This document shows positions 48,601 to 54,565 of a stretch of DNA of 64,000 nt, one piece after another. The DNA comes from Stomoxys calcitrans. Its lineage: Eukaryota; Arthropoda; Insecta; Diptera; Muscidae. The first letter of the stretch is position 1, and each line of letters opens with the position of its first letter. Both the position numbers and the translations under genes were made by a program. The stretch covers positions 57,415,869-57,479,868 of the forward strand of contig NC_081554.1 in assembly GCF_963082655.1 (NCBI RefSeq), in the 5' to 3' direction. The notes under the pieces were generated by a model. The model was not told where the DNA came from. It worked only from the letters and a program-made list of their open reading frames with translations, and searched no databases.

Positions 48601-49817
48601 GATTCATCAATGATCCATTTCTGACTAGCTCATCAGCCGTTTCGTTTCCCGCCCACTTTGATAAACAAGCAGAGCCTTACGGCCTTCCCCAAAACATCTC
48701 GACTTTACATGTCCACACGCCATAGCGTTCACGCTGCCTGATCCCAATACTTCGCAAAAATTTTGATAATTGTAGCATCTATTAAATGTAAACACCCTAA
48801 GATATATTATATTAGAAAATATAATTTAAAAATTTATTTTAATACTTAAACGTTTGCAAGTACATACTAAAAATAAATAAAAAAAAAATCTAAAGTTCAT
48901 ATACTATTACACAGCTGTGTGTTTAACAAAGACGAATAAGCAACAGAAACACATGATTTTGGGTTTTTATTGAATAAAACCACCGTTTTGCCGTGAGATA
49001 GCAGCGAACAATTGTATGACTGGTTTTGCTGTTAGATATTTGCCGGTACAGCTGTTCAAGCGAGTAACTAAAAACAACGGCAACCATCGCATATACACAT
49101 ACACACATATGCTAAATCAAATCATACGTTCGTTCGTCATCGTTGGTTTGGCTTATTATGGAGGAAACAGAGAAAGTAATGTGATGAGAAGAAAGCCAAA
49201 TTACAACAGCTGATCTTATAAAGAAAAATATAATAAAAAACAAGAGTTTTACAATGCCTCAATGAAGATTTTCATGCCTCAAAATTCGGGAGATTTTTAG
49301 TACTATTATTGTGGCCTAGCACTAAAAAAGATTTGTGCAGTTTTTCATAGGAACCAGAGAAAATGAAACAATATCGATGAAAACAAAACATTTTGCTTTT
49401 TGCGCCATACTTTTTTTCCAACACCACCACTACACAACAGGCACAAACACACAAGCAAAAAACGAACGACGACTGGAGGCCATATGTTTCATTTTCCCTG
49501 ACAAACTACTGCTGATCCGATAGTGGCGAAAAAAAACTTATGACAGACGCCAGACAAAATAAAAAAAAAAAAGATGTGAGGAGATTAGAAAAACATATGG
49601 AATATGAGGTATTTTTCCGGAAGAGACAACAAAAGAAAAAACGTAAAACTTTATATAGAAGTCTACAACACAAAAACCCCAGCACATTAATCTAATTAAA
49701 TTAAAATAATTTGGGAACATATACTTACTGCAATTCCTCATCCAGTTCTTCTGTGCTTTGATATTCAACATTTTCCAATATCACTTCCTCTGTTTTTATT
49801 GGAACGTTTGAAGACAT
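11200..49817 (-). CDS. crp: AP-4/TFAP4-type bHLH-leucine-zipper transcription factor (cropped), 3 exons
   Basis: Nuclear DNA-binding factor of the AP-4 family, which binds the symmetrical E-box CAGCTG as a homodimer. Coding exons, transcribed leftward, are 49729-49817, 36989-37304 and 11200-12696. Junction phases agree (89+316+1497 nt = 633 codons plus TGA). Residues 1-30 are acidic. The basic region and helix 1 lie at about 97-124 (NSNERRRMQSIN, with the E-box-reading Glu at 107). The loop ends at LSK-135. Helix 2 starts exactly at the exon 2/3 junction (AAILQQTSQYICDLE). A leucine zipper follows to about 168, and a second leucine-rich coiled coil spans about 254-298. A basic KKRKL near 197-201 could be a nuclear signal. 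The C-terminal half is rich in Gly, Ala, Ser and Thr. Length is close to that remembered for Drosophila cropped (about 630 aa). The introns are very long (12.4 and 24.3 kb) and filled with repeats. The 5' UTR and promoter are not located. Family assignment is near certain; the symbol is by homology. Confidence 0.95.
12990..14815 (-). mobile_element. RTE-like LINE remnant (endonuclease and RT)
   Basis: On the minus strand from the right: an APE-type endonuclease end, SSNGLRLIDFAAAKNMLV and TRDQIDHVVID (14350-14590). Then a connector with NPWYDQECRDATEAKNAAYR (about 14050). RT pieces follow: YRGISLLPIAYKI (about 13600), IDIIGRSPEVVTAAFERI (about 13420), VNGDKTKFMAS and GTAVTETNDTSFEIKRRI (about 13240). 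Stops and deletions throughout show a dead copy. The RTE-like label is from motif style; non-LTR identity is firm. Confidence 0.75.
14823..14895 (+). repeat. Family A retroposon fragment
   Basis: GTGGGAGGTCGGGCGGCACC and ACTGAGTGCCTGTGATACTC match the centre of family A. Confidence 0.5.
14978..15303. mobile_element. Long-TIR foldback element, copy 1
   Basis: 326 bp. The left end TTTACGGGGTAGTTCGC is matched by GCGAACTACCCCGTAAA at the right. Inverted similarity continues for about 85 bp per arm, through TTTGCATACCCCCTAATTTT and CCCGAATATGAAGTCCG. The centre is short. A foldback DNA element is inferred; no transposase. Confidence 0.75.
15304..16240. other. crp intron sequence, nothing recognised
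   Basis: No gene or paired repeat was seen in this stretch of the 24.3-kb crp intron. Confidence 0.4.
16241..17580. other. Repeat-poor part of the large crp intron
   Basis: No repeat family of the window is seen here and no frame resembles a protein. It contains three CAGCTG sites (16411, 16934, 16942), the last two 8 bp apart. Possible regulatory sequence, by inference only. Confidence 0.3.
17585..17700 (+). repeat. Family A retroposon fragment
   Basis: ATGCTCAATATGGCAAGGTG, GTTATTGGCGTCTTTA, GGCGATCGGTGTTTTGGACC match the family A 3' half. Confidence 0.5.
17766..18001 (+). mobile_element. Mariner-type MITE, copy 1
   Basis: About 236 bp; ends TTGGGTTGTCCAAAAAGTAA and TTACTTTTTGGGCAACCCAA are inverted repeats. 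Preceded by TA; the right flank is TG, a decayed TA. The interior has GTTATCAGCTGTTAC and no transposase. TA target and TIRs fit Tc1/mariner. Confidence 0.8.
18187..18208 (+). repeat. CT dinucleotide microsatellite
   Basis: About 11 CT units in crp intron sequence. Similar short CT runs occur at 5021-5036 and 5813-5836. Confidence 0.8.
18599..18703 (+). repeat. Family B (CAA)n-tailed retroposon copy
   Basis: CCCATGTCAGACGGTTGTAC, CGTACCGGATTGACCCGATA, CTTCATCGACAAGGG, ending in AATAACAACAAAAACC. About 100 bp. Confidence 0.65.
18710..20080. other. crp intron sequence, nothing recognised
   Basis: No gene recognised. Four CAGCTG sites lie between 19165 and 19880. A frame at 19438-19818 has no domain and is not called. 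Confidence 0.3.
20082..20290 (+). repeat. 41-bp tandem minisatellite with palindromic core
   Basis: Five units of 40-41 bp, each GGTTTCCYATGGGAAAACTT followed by a CAATTCAGCCTGGCTGAATAA-like half. Each unit contains a near-perfect palindrome around CCATGG and a second around CAGCCTGGCTG. Unit-like fragments reappear at 21378-21440 and 21835-21875. Confidence 0.8.
20700..21370. other. crp intron sequence, nothing recognised
   Basis: No gene or paired repeat seen. Confidence 0.35.
21436..21817. mobile_element. Long-TIR foldback element, copy 2
   Basis: Same family as 14978-15303: TAGTTCGCATACCCCCTAAT on the left, TTTGCGAACTACCCCTTAA on the right, and internal ACGGACTTCATATTCGGG. The left arm lost part of its end. 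The interior has an extra ~100 bp (about 21560-21720) not in copy 1. Confidence 0.7.
21950..22870. repeat. Family S interspersed repeat with nested family B copy
   Basis: Phrases GCCGAATCTTATATAGATTC, TATATGAGAGCTATATGAGG, ATCGGTTTTTATGGCAGATA and a right end near TATACCCCCATCCTATGGTG. A family B copy (22543-22642) interrupts it. Confidence 0.55.
22543..22642 (+). repeat. Family B retroposon nested in family S
   Basis: GCAATCCCGTGGCAACCGGT, TTGTACGTACCGGATTAACC, TCCTTCATCGGCAAGG, ending ACACACTGTTACAATAAC. Confidence 0.65.
22880..24180. other. crp intron sequence, nothing recognised
   Basis: Open frames overlap on both strands at 23319-24020, but are rich in Tyr, Ile, Cys and TA-repeat codons (ATGTATATACGTAC). 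They show no domain and are not called. Confidence 0.35.
24680..24918 (+). mobile_element. Mariner-type MITE, copy 2
   Basis: 239 bp, same orientation and interior as the copy at 17766, flanked by TA on both sides (24678-24679, 24919-24920). TIRs TTGGTTTGCCCAAAAAGTAA and TTACTTTTTGGGGAGCCCAA. Confidence 0.85.
25195..25510. repeat. Family S interspersed repeat
   Basis: TTTTATACCCACCATCTAAGG, CCGTCTGTCCGCCTGTCTGT, ATAGCCCCCATATAGACC: typical end and body of family S. Confidence 0.55.
25920..26200. other. GC-richer island, probable old LINE piece
   Basis: Base composition shifts sharply from the AT-rich intron (TGCATGCGGGGCACACATCC, AGGCGGCGGCCGCTTTTC). No intact frame. LINE origin is a guess from composition and style. 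Confidence 0.3.
26236..26356 (-). mobile_element. tRNA-derived SINE 3' fragment
   Basis: Reverse-complement match to the 3' half of the SINE family: AACATTCCATTAAGAAACA, TTTAAGCTCAATGATAAGGG, CCTCCTTTTAGTATCGGACT. The head is missing. Confidence 0.55.
26632..26752 (+). repeat. Two-unit ~58-bp tandem repeat
   Basis: Unit AGAATARGGGAAAAG, TAGGGAAWAAA, TTGTTATTC is present twice, with a third start at 26735. Confidence 0.6.
26755..27400. repeat. Family S repeat, tandem ~150-bp units
   Basis: At least three units with CATAAAAGGCGCATTTATTG, GATGTCGCC-AAATTTGG, GTTGTGTTAGGCCCTTCG, ATATAGCTGCCATATAGACC. Confidence 0.65.
27747..28209. mobile_element. TIR element with TAA duplication
   Basis: 463 bp. 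Left AGGCTCTATTACACGGCATG matches right CATGCCGTGTAATAGAGCCT exactly, and similarity continues inward (GTCTTATGACATGCC / GGCATGTCAAAAGAC). TAA flanks both ends. No transposase seen; PIF/Harbinger-like by target size. Confidence 0.8.
28220..30360. other. crp intron sequence, nothing recognised
   Basis: Several short frames on both strands, no domain in any. One CAGCTG at 30242. Confidence 0.35.
30363..30596 (-). mobile_element. Mariner-type MITE, copy 3
   Basis: 234 bp, opposite orientation to copies 1 and 2, flanked by TA at both ends. The TIRs are nearly perfect (TTGGGTTGCCCAAAAA / TTTTTGGGCAACCCAA). Confidence 0.85.
30985..31020 (-). mobile_element. LINE scrap (LOA/R1-like)
   Basis: TAACCCAGTCATATAATGTC and AAGATGCTTTCAGCC match the same segment of the LINE at 46290-46340. 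Confidence 0.4.
31025..31590. repeat. Family S interspersed repeat
   Basis: Runs from TTTTATACCCACCACCATAG to ATTCGGCCCGGCCGAATTAA; includes ATATAGCTCCCATATAAACC twice. The best-preserved pair of ends for this family in the window. Confidence 0.65.
31640..31830 (-). mobile_element. LINE fragment (LOA/R1-like)
   Basis: AATACCCCTCTATGGCGTCG, ACAATTTATTCAACTGTTCC and GCATATTGTTTATCCA match the RT segment at 35270-35370. Decayed. Confidence 0.45.
31840..33560. other. crp intron sequence, nothing recognised
   Basis: No gene seen. CAGCTG at 32144 and 33096. A TAG/TAATAG run lies at 32158-32176. Confidence 0.35.
33580..33894 (-). repeat. Family A retroposon, inverted partner
   Basis: Reverse-complement family A: GAATCGCTACCTTGTTCCGG, GGTTATTTAAAGGCGCC, CCACCCGGCCTCTCACTTAG, CTCCGTATGGAGCATTCTCC. 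It meets the plus copy at 33895 head to head. Confidence 0.65.
33895..34215 (+). repeat. Family A retroposon, near full-length
   Basis: CACGAGAAGCTTAGCCGCGA, ATGCTCCATACGGAGTAGCT, AAATACTGAGTGCCTATGAT, GCGGCGATCGGTGCTTTG, GAGGATCGCCACCTCC, tail GTGGCTATAACAAC. Confidence 0.7.
34280..35690 (-). mobile_element. LOA/R1-like LINE remnant, interrupted
   Basis: Minus-strand RT: ARVVFIPKPGKATAYRRISL and TSFLLTTMERIVNTMIKSRT (35450-35620), then HALTSKAFNKGRTETLMQLL. The next segment continues at 34880-34960 and 35189-35250 around the mariner MITE. The post-RT segment is at 34280-34600 (CTACTGAAGCGTAAGTAAGA shared with 46020). Unrelated sequence lies at about 34610-34880. Stops and frameshifts are present. 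Confidence 0.7.
34962..35186 (-). mobile_element. Mariner-type MITE, copy 4, inside a LINE remnant
   Basis: 225 bp, flanked by TA (34960-34961, 35187-35188). The LINE sequence on both sides is continuous across the insertion when compared with the related remnant at 46330-46400. Confidence 0.85.
35832..36040 (-). mobile_element. TIR element F, truncated copy
   Basis: CTCAGGATTTGCTAAATAAG at one end, then AGGATGTCAACTTGTTCTCT and TTCTTTGTTTACGTTTTCTC. It is the inverted counterpart of 36092-36330 and stops at GTGACCT, lacking the second end. Confidence 0.7.
36092..36330 (+). mobile_element. TIR element F, complete copy
   Basis: 239 bp; ends CTCAGGATTCACTAATAGG / CCTTATTCAGTGAATCCTGAG, flanked by TAATG on both sides (36087-36091, 36331-36335). 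No coding capacity. Superfamily not assigned. Confidence 0.75.
36989..37304 (-). CDS. crp: crp coding exon 2 (basic region, helix 1, loop)
   Basis: The acceptor is a poly-T tract plus TTGCAG at 37305-37308. The donor is AAG|GTAAGT at 36988/36989. The exon encodes a Ser/Gln-rich linker, a short Pro run, the basic region (EKRMRREIANSNERRR), helix 1 and the loop (PRHEGEKLSK). It ends in phase 0 just before helix 2, an intron position that splits the bHLH domain. Confidence 0.93.
38304..38512. mobile_element. Short TIR element G
   Basis: 209 bp; TTAGGGTGATGACTTTT and AAAAGTCATCACCCTAA are perfect inverted ends. An isolated ATTAGGGTGA recurs at 38583. No clear duplication of flanks. Confidence 0.65.
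38751..39014 (-). mobile_element. LINE 3' fragment (post-RNase H region)
   Basis: The minus-strand frame reads ITGHIGLTYAKSVRQ then CGEDDETLEHFLCHFPAF, the Cys/His-containing tail typical of R1/LOA-type ORF2 proteins. No frame continuing upstream. Confidence 0.6.
39020..41500. other. crp intron sequence, nothing recognised
   Basis: The longest frame (39783-40307) has no recognisable domain, and an overlapping open frame runs in another phase. CAGCTG at 40382 and 40872. Confidence 0.35.
41510..41880. repeat. Family S repeat split by family B
   Basis: TGTTCGTCCGTCCGCCTATA on the left; CTCATATATCTCCCATATAA and AAGATTCAGCCTAGCCGAAA on the right. Family B occupies 41631-41742. Confidence 0.55.
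41631..41742 (-). repeat. Family B retroposon nested in family S
   Basis: Starts TTGTTGTTGTAGCC (reverse of the CAA tail), then AGCCCTTGCCGATGAAGGAC and GGTGCGTACAGACGGCTGGC. Confidence 0.65.
41890..43690. other. crp intron sequence, nothing recognised
   Basis: The frame at 42786-43241 is Lys/Arg/Gln-rich with no domain. CAGCTG at 42362. Confidence 0.35.
43700..43868 (-). mobile_element. tRNA-derived SINE with internal deletion
   Basis: Reverse complement. It has the 3' part TTTAAGCTCAATGATAAGGA, then jumps to the head with GCCAGGATTCGAACCC (B box) and GGACATGCTTACCTCTGCG (A-box side). The central body is deleted. Confidence 0.6.
44010..44285 (-). mobile_element. tRNA-derived SINE copy
   Basis: Near-complete reverse-complement copy from CACATTCCACTAAGGAACAG to the B box GCCAGGTTTCGAACCCAG. 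The A-box end is replaced by a copy of the ATAGCTCCCATAT-type repeat. Confidence 0.65.
44290..45260. repeat. Family S interspersed repeat
   Basis: TATATCAGGTTATGGACCGA, AAGAAGTCAAATCGAGGGATC and related phrases; long and degraded. Confidence 0.45.
45300..46440 (-). mobile_element. LOA/R1-like LINE remnant with RNase H
   Basis: Minus strand, in order: SSGLNVNPKKIEICLFTRKTK and KVKYLGGFLDRKLFW (46140-46300), then LNPRIVRWLYRGVIRSILTY with AAVVWW (about 46050). The RNase H start CYTDGSKLGDRV and the LPDHNTVLQAG piece follow in shifted frames (45600-45700), then VKGNERADDFIALTI (about 45480). Frameshifted and dead. The RNase H domain supports LOA/R1/I-type rather than jockey. Confidence 0.75.
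46450..47980. other. crp intron sequence between exons 1 and 2
   Basis: No gene called. One CAGCTG at 47066. A 61-codon exon-like frame at 47759-47944 on the minus strand is discussed as a finding. Confidence 0.35.
47990..48500. repeat. Family S interspersed repeat
   Basis: TGCGCCATCTTGGGGCTCAAG, TATATGGGAGCACTATCAGG, TTTATATAGCAGTTGTATATG; ends near ACCTCCACCTCCCATCCTTTGG. Confidence 0.5.
48520..48760 (-). mobile_element. LINE fragment, RNase H end
   Basis: The minus strand reads GNETADELVRNGSLMNPVES, a typical retrotransposon RNase H C-terminal motif (GNExADELA), followed by AHRLW. Confidence 0.55.
49729..49817 (-). CDS. crp: crp coding exon 1
   Basis: Starts with ATG at 49817 and reads MSSNVPIKTEEVILENVEY, then an acidic stretch ending in ELDEEL. 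The donor is CA|GTAAGT and leaves phase 2. The codon is completed as CAA in the next exon at 37304. There is no in-frame alternative nearby that fits AP-4 better. Confidence 0.85.
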
Positions 49818-50600
49818 GTTTTTCTTGTACCGATAATAATTAAATAGAAGTTGCTCTTAATTTTATTTGTATAGCAGCACAAACCACGTGCTTTTACTTT
49901 CAGCTTTATTTTCAGATTAGGTTTTATTTCTTCACTCTTTTTTTCTGGGTGTATACATATGTATTTAGCATTATACTTGATTTTTTCATACAATTCTTTC
50001 ACAATTTTTAAATGGTGCTTTGTTTTGATTTTAGCTTTTTCTTTTCTTTATTTTTTCTTCACACACTGCAATCAACGTTTTCTATGATAAACTCTTGCTG
50101 CAAATGTAAAGCAAAGAACGTTAATTGAAATCCAAGATGACGTTTTACCCGTCGCTTTGTTTTTACATCTCTTCCATACACACATCAACACACGCACACA
50201 CTTTGAAAAAGGTGACGCTCTCACTACAAAATTTTTCTCTTTGTTTTAGGTGTTGAATTCGCCGTCCAGCCGTCGACGCTGTCGTTTCGTGCCGTTCCCT
50301 TTTGTACTTATTAACAGCTGGCTTTTCGCCGTATATACACACACATATCAACTTTTTTATTTGCTTATATAGTAGATATTTTTCAGCTGTTTTTTCTTGC
50401 TTACACAATTTAGCGGCAATTTTTCTGCACATTCAACTTTTTCCTAGGTTTTTTTCTTTCACCAGTCTGATATTTACTTTTATTTTGATATTTTTACCTT
50501 AAAATTTCATTTTAAACGACTATGGATTCTTAGTTTCTCTACTTTCAGAAACGGAAAAAACGGATAGCGCCTTCACACAACCGCGTTAATTGAAGCTCAA
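49818..50600. promoter_or_regulatory. Likely crp 5' UTR/upstream region
   Basis: The region immediately upstream of the crp start codon is free of recognised repeats and has CAGCTG at 50315 and 50384. No TATA box or initiator was confidently placed, and a distal 5' exon is possible. Inference from position only. Confidence 0.3.
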
Positions 50601-50857
50601 GAATGCAATGAGTTAGGGATCCCAAAGTCGACTCTCCACTAATCGATTAGTCGACTTTTTGTGCAAAAAAGTCGAAGTCGACTTTCAATGAATAAAAATC
50701 GAATAATCGATTTTATAAAAATTTCTTGATGGCAAAAGTTTACGAAAATTTGTAGGAAATATAAGTATCTTATTCAGAAAAAATTTCAAATGTCGAAACG
50801 TCAACTTTTTGCAAAAGACGACTTTTTGTGAATTAAAATCTCGACTTTTTGCAAAAA

Positions 50858-51062
50858 AGAATTCTGCTTGCGGCATGTTTTTAGATAATTATAATTTATC
50901 TATATTCACAAGCGCCACCAATATTATTTATGAAAACACTGAGAAAATACTGAACTTAGATAAATTATATATAGATAAAGAAATTATACTTCCCACATAG
51001 ACTTGTTGGTGTCGCTAGTGAATATAGATAAATAAGAATCATCTAAGAACATGCCGCAAGAG
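50858..51062. mobile_element. TIR element H
   Basis: Left arm GAATTCTGCTTGCGGCATGT with TTAGATAATTATAATTTATC; right arm reverse complement TTCTTGCGGCATGTTCTTAG with ATTCTTATTTATCTATATTC. Arms about 60 bp, total ~205 bp. Confidence 0.65.
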
Positions 51063-51440
51063 AATTCTGCTCTCATTGGCATTCAGTTTGAGTCGTTTTT
51101 ATTTTCTAAATATTCATGATTTCCTTTCCTGTGAAGGAAACAATGACGCAATGCACGTATATAGGATTTCGCCAGTCGTGGCTTCCAATATGTTTATCTT
51201 CCTTTCTTGTATATCTTTCCAACTTGCTGTAAAGTTGATTTTTTAAATTTTTCTCCAGAGCTGCCTGCTTTGAAGAAAAATAAAATAATTACCGACACCT
51301 ATAAGCTTGCCATTGAGAGCAGAATTCTGCTTGCGGCATGTTCTTAGACAAGTCATCATCTATGTGCGAAGTTCAAATTCTTTATCTATTTATAATTTAT
51401 CGTTGCATCATTTATATTCAAAATGGAAATGCCATAATTG
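51063..51440. mobile_element. Second TIR unit plus element H fragment
   Basis: AATTCTGCTCTCATTGGCA (51063-51081) is inverted at 51308-51327 as TGCCATTGAGAGCAGAATT. It is followed at once by a new H end (TTCTGCTTGCGGCATGTTCT, about 51325), and by ATTCTTTATCTATTTATAAT from H's interior. Rearranged or nested copies. Confidence 0.5.
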
Positions 51441-51566
51441 AATGTCAATAATATGAGAACAAGAGAAATTTAAATTGTGAACAAGATGAACCAAGGCGTT
51501 TGTGACCCACTGCTGTCAATGTTAGCATAATACCTTGCAACATGTTCAATGTGACTATACTTCCGT

Positions 51567-51678
51567 GTTGTTGTTGGTAGTTCTAGCAGTGTGTTGTACA
51601 CTGAGGCGGCAGCCCTTGCCGATGAAAGACTCCATTGGGCCAATTCGGTAGGTACAACCGGCTGCCATGGGATCGCTC
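51567..51678 (-). repeat. Family B retroposon copy
   Basis: TGTTGTTGGTAGTTCTAGCA, then ACTGAGGCGGCAGCCCTTGC, CGATGAAAGACTCCATTGGG, GGTACAACCGGCTGCCATGG. Confidence 0.65.
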
Positions 51679-51917
51679 CCATAGTAATGTATAGCCAGAG
51701 CATGATCACCCACTCCATGTATCTCGCATTAAGGTGATTTATGGGCGCTGATAGGCACATATTCTGAAACAATGTATAGCTTTACAGTTGCCATAATGCC
51801 TTCACTATTTCTTCACATATCATGGAAGGCGAAAATATAAGATATCAAAATCAAATCCTATATATTTTGTTAACACTAGTTTGGATAACTTAACCTCTTA
51901 GAAGTTTATAGAGTTAC

Positions 51918-53164
51918 TTAAGTCAGATCCATGGATTCGTCACCGTCAGGTTCCGAAGTATAAATATAAATGTCTCTTCGGCGGGCAAATAAAATCTCAT
52001 TACGTTTTGGGTGAGTGGCCAAGGAGTGAACCACACCTCCTGTTTTACCTACAGAAAAAAAGAACAATTCGTCTATAAAAATCAAAAAAAAAAAAACAAC
52101 AATATCATTGATGCTGGTTTCTTACTTATTTCAATGTTTTGCAACACTTTACTTTCCAACAAATCCCATACAAATACATTTCCGTGACTACTCCCTGATA
52201 TGATGTGTGTGTCATTAGACATTATACCGCATTCAATTTGGTAATCATCAGCTTCATGTCCTTTATATTCGGATAGCAATCCACCAGATTCGCAATCCAG
52301 CAGACGTACAACGCTATCTTGGCAAGCAGCCACAAGACATTGTTCATCTCTTGTCATGCATATATACGTTATGGGGACACCAATCTTGTCCATGGTTAAT
52401 TCACCGGCACGGATATCGTAATGGCGAATACATCCATCTAAGGACGAAGTTATTATTTTGTTTTCATTACACAATACTGTTGTAATGCAATCCTTAGCTT
52501 CTCGCATCATTTGAACTGGTTCTAACCGCCGTGTTCGTATGTCCCAACAAAATACAGCATTATCCCGACCACCAGATATGGCAATGGATGAGTCCTCATT
52601 GAAGCATACACATTTAACACCACCTGCATGTCCTCGCAACCTTCTAACGGGCGTTCCAGTGCTTACATCCCAATATATAATACTTTTGTCCAAACTAGCT
52701 GAAACAATGTTGCTACTTTCACAACTGCCAGCCGCGTCCGTAACCTCATCGGCATGTCCTCCATAGGTTTTTAGTAAGAGGCCCGATTTATGGTTCCACA
52801 GCTTTATTTTTTTGTCCGAGCCACAAGACAAACAGTACGTACCATCCACTAAAATACAATAAATATCTCATTACCCAAATGCTAAATAAAGGGAAAGGAG
52901 AGAACATGCTGCTAAATTGTAAACCAAAGATTTTAGGAAATTTACAAGATATACAAACTGCTTGTTACTTACATTGTGGGTTTATAAGCAGACCAAGCAG
53001 TATGTATATCTTGTAAAATTCTTCAAATTTTTGTTGTAAACTAAAAAACGGATAGGAATACGAAATATGCTTTTTATTTCCATACCATTATATCTCACTG
53101 CTCTTACAGCTCCCTGCTTGCAGTCAATTACTCGTGCATGTCTAAACTCCTCGAAACTTGTCAT
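51918..53164 (-). CDS. Wdr83: WDR83/MORG1 WD40-repeat scaffold, 3 exons
   Basis: WD40 beta-propeller protein. Family members act as a MAPK-module scaffold (MORG1) and associate with the spliceosome. Exons are 53086-53164, 52126-52848 and 51918-52048, with donors GTATGG and GTAAGA. The coding length is 933 nt, giving 310 aa against about 315 in mammals. The start MTSFEEFRHARVIDCKQ leads into the conserved QGAVRAVRYN-VDGTYCLSCGSDK, which spans the first intron and fixes that splice (codon G|TG). WD-type blade ends seen: IKLWN, IIYWD, VFCWD, VFVWD. The last exon reads KTGGVVHSLATHPKRNEILF and ends SMDLT-TAA, replacing the usual blade end by YIYTSEPDGD. Upstream it is divergent from Cog5. A retroposon copy sits about 270 bp upstream of the start. 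Confidence 0.93.
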
Positions 53165-53429
53165 TCCTTTCAAATAATTAACAAACTATTTCTCTAGCCG
53201 GTCCAATGGCCTCAATGGATAGAGGCCGCTTAATAAACAAATACCTTTAAACAAAATATTTGCAAACGTTAAGACGTTGTCGAATCATAAATAAACAGAA
53301 CACATGAAGACAGACAGAACAAAATGCCCAACAATGTCACCCTGTAAACCAAAGCTCATGGCTCAATAATCAAGCTGATTTACAAAATCGACTTTAAGGA
53401 CTGCATGCACCTCTGGCGAAATTTTCGTC

Positions 53430-53650
53430 AAGCCACATTTTCATGTGGAGGTGACGATGAAGCTCCTATAGGTGAGCAAGCTCGTTCCGGTCCAAAGAAC
53501 CGATCGCCGTGGGAACAGGTTGGCCATTGGTTATTTAAACGAGTCAATAGCACGCCTTGTCATATCGAGCATGATAGGCACTCAGTATTTGTACAAGGGC
53601 CGGTGCCACCCGACCTCTCACTGAGAATCTCCGCTCATTCCAAAACGGCA
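53430..53650 (-). repeat. Family A retroposon copy near the WDR83 5' end
   Basis: CGATCGCCGTGGGAACAGGT, GGCCATTGGTTATTTAAACG, CTTGTCATATCGAGCATGAT, CACCCGACCTCTCACTGAG. Lies between the divergent WDR83 and COG5 starts. Confidence 0.65.
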
Positions 53651-53659
53651 ACTTAGTGC

Positions 53660-54565
53660 AACTTTGATTTGTGTATGTTACTAGTGCACCGTAAACAGCT
53701 GAGTACAATTTTTTCTCGCGAGTGCGCTATCTGTCGACATATTTTGTTGTTGGACAACTGCCACTACCTGTAAATGAACATGTCTTGGGTACGAAGCTCA
53801 AACTAAATTTTCTTTGAGTAACAGGGTGACATAATAGGCATTGGTGAATTTTTTCTTGCAACAGCGAATGAAAATTTATATATTTATAGATCCATGTAGC
53901 ATGTATAGAGTTATTTGCAAATAAAAATGATTTATTACAGCATATATGTACTTTATTAGCAAAAAGTGATTAAAATTCGTCTAAAATTTTAAATCGATGT
54001 TTGTTTCCATCTTGTATTCTACACAACTATTTCTCAGTGGCGACATAAATGTCTTGGTTGCAACTGAAAACTTTGCTAGAGGGGCATACTCATCTCAAGG
54101 CTGGTACTATATTAGTTCTTAGCTTTATTTTTCGCCGATTACTTTTTTATTTTTGTTTTATTTTAAAGCAAAAAAAGCTTGCTGATTTCATTCTGTAGGA
54201 CACTCCCTCATTACTTTCGGTAAAATTTTAATAAAATTGTTATTTTACGTAATGTTGCAATAAAGTAATCGCGATAAAAAAAAGGATTTTCAACAGTGAA
54301 AATCGAATATATTTAGTACCAGCCATTAATGGGTAAATAAAACACGGCAAACATTCATTAACGTTGCACATTTAGGGACGACTCAATGACAATTATTAAA
54401 CTGTGTCCCCCTGTTAAAATCAATTTTATTATTTATTTTGATTATCTCTTTCGTAATATAAATTTTAATTTTTGGTGACGTCGTCCGTAAAAAATGTAGC
54501 TCATATTTAAATTTTCAGAAAAAAAACTAACTTAAATACATTTTAGGGTTCAACAAACAGAAAAG
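53660..54565. promoter_or_regulatory. Intergenic region 5' of COG5
   Basis: AT-rich; no repeat recognised. TTTTAGG just before GTTCAACAAACAG (about 54541) could be the acceptor of a 5' UTR intron, but this is unproven. No core promoter element was confidently placed. Confidence 0.3.
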
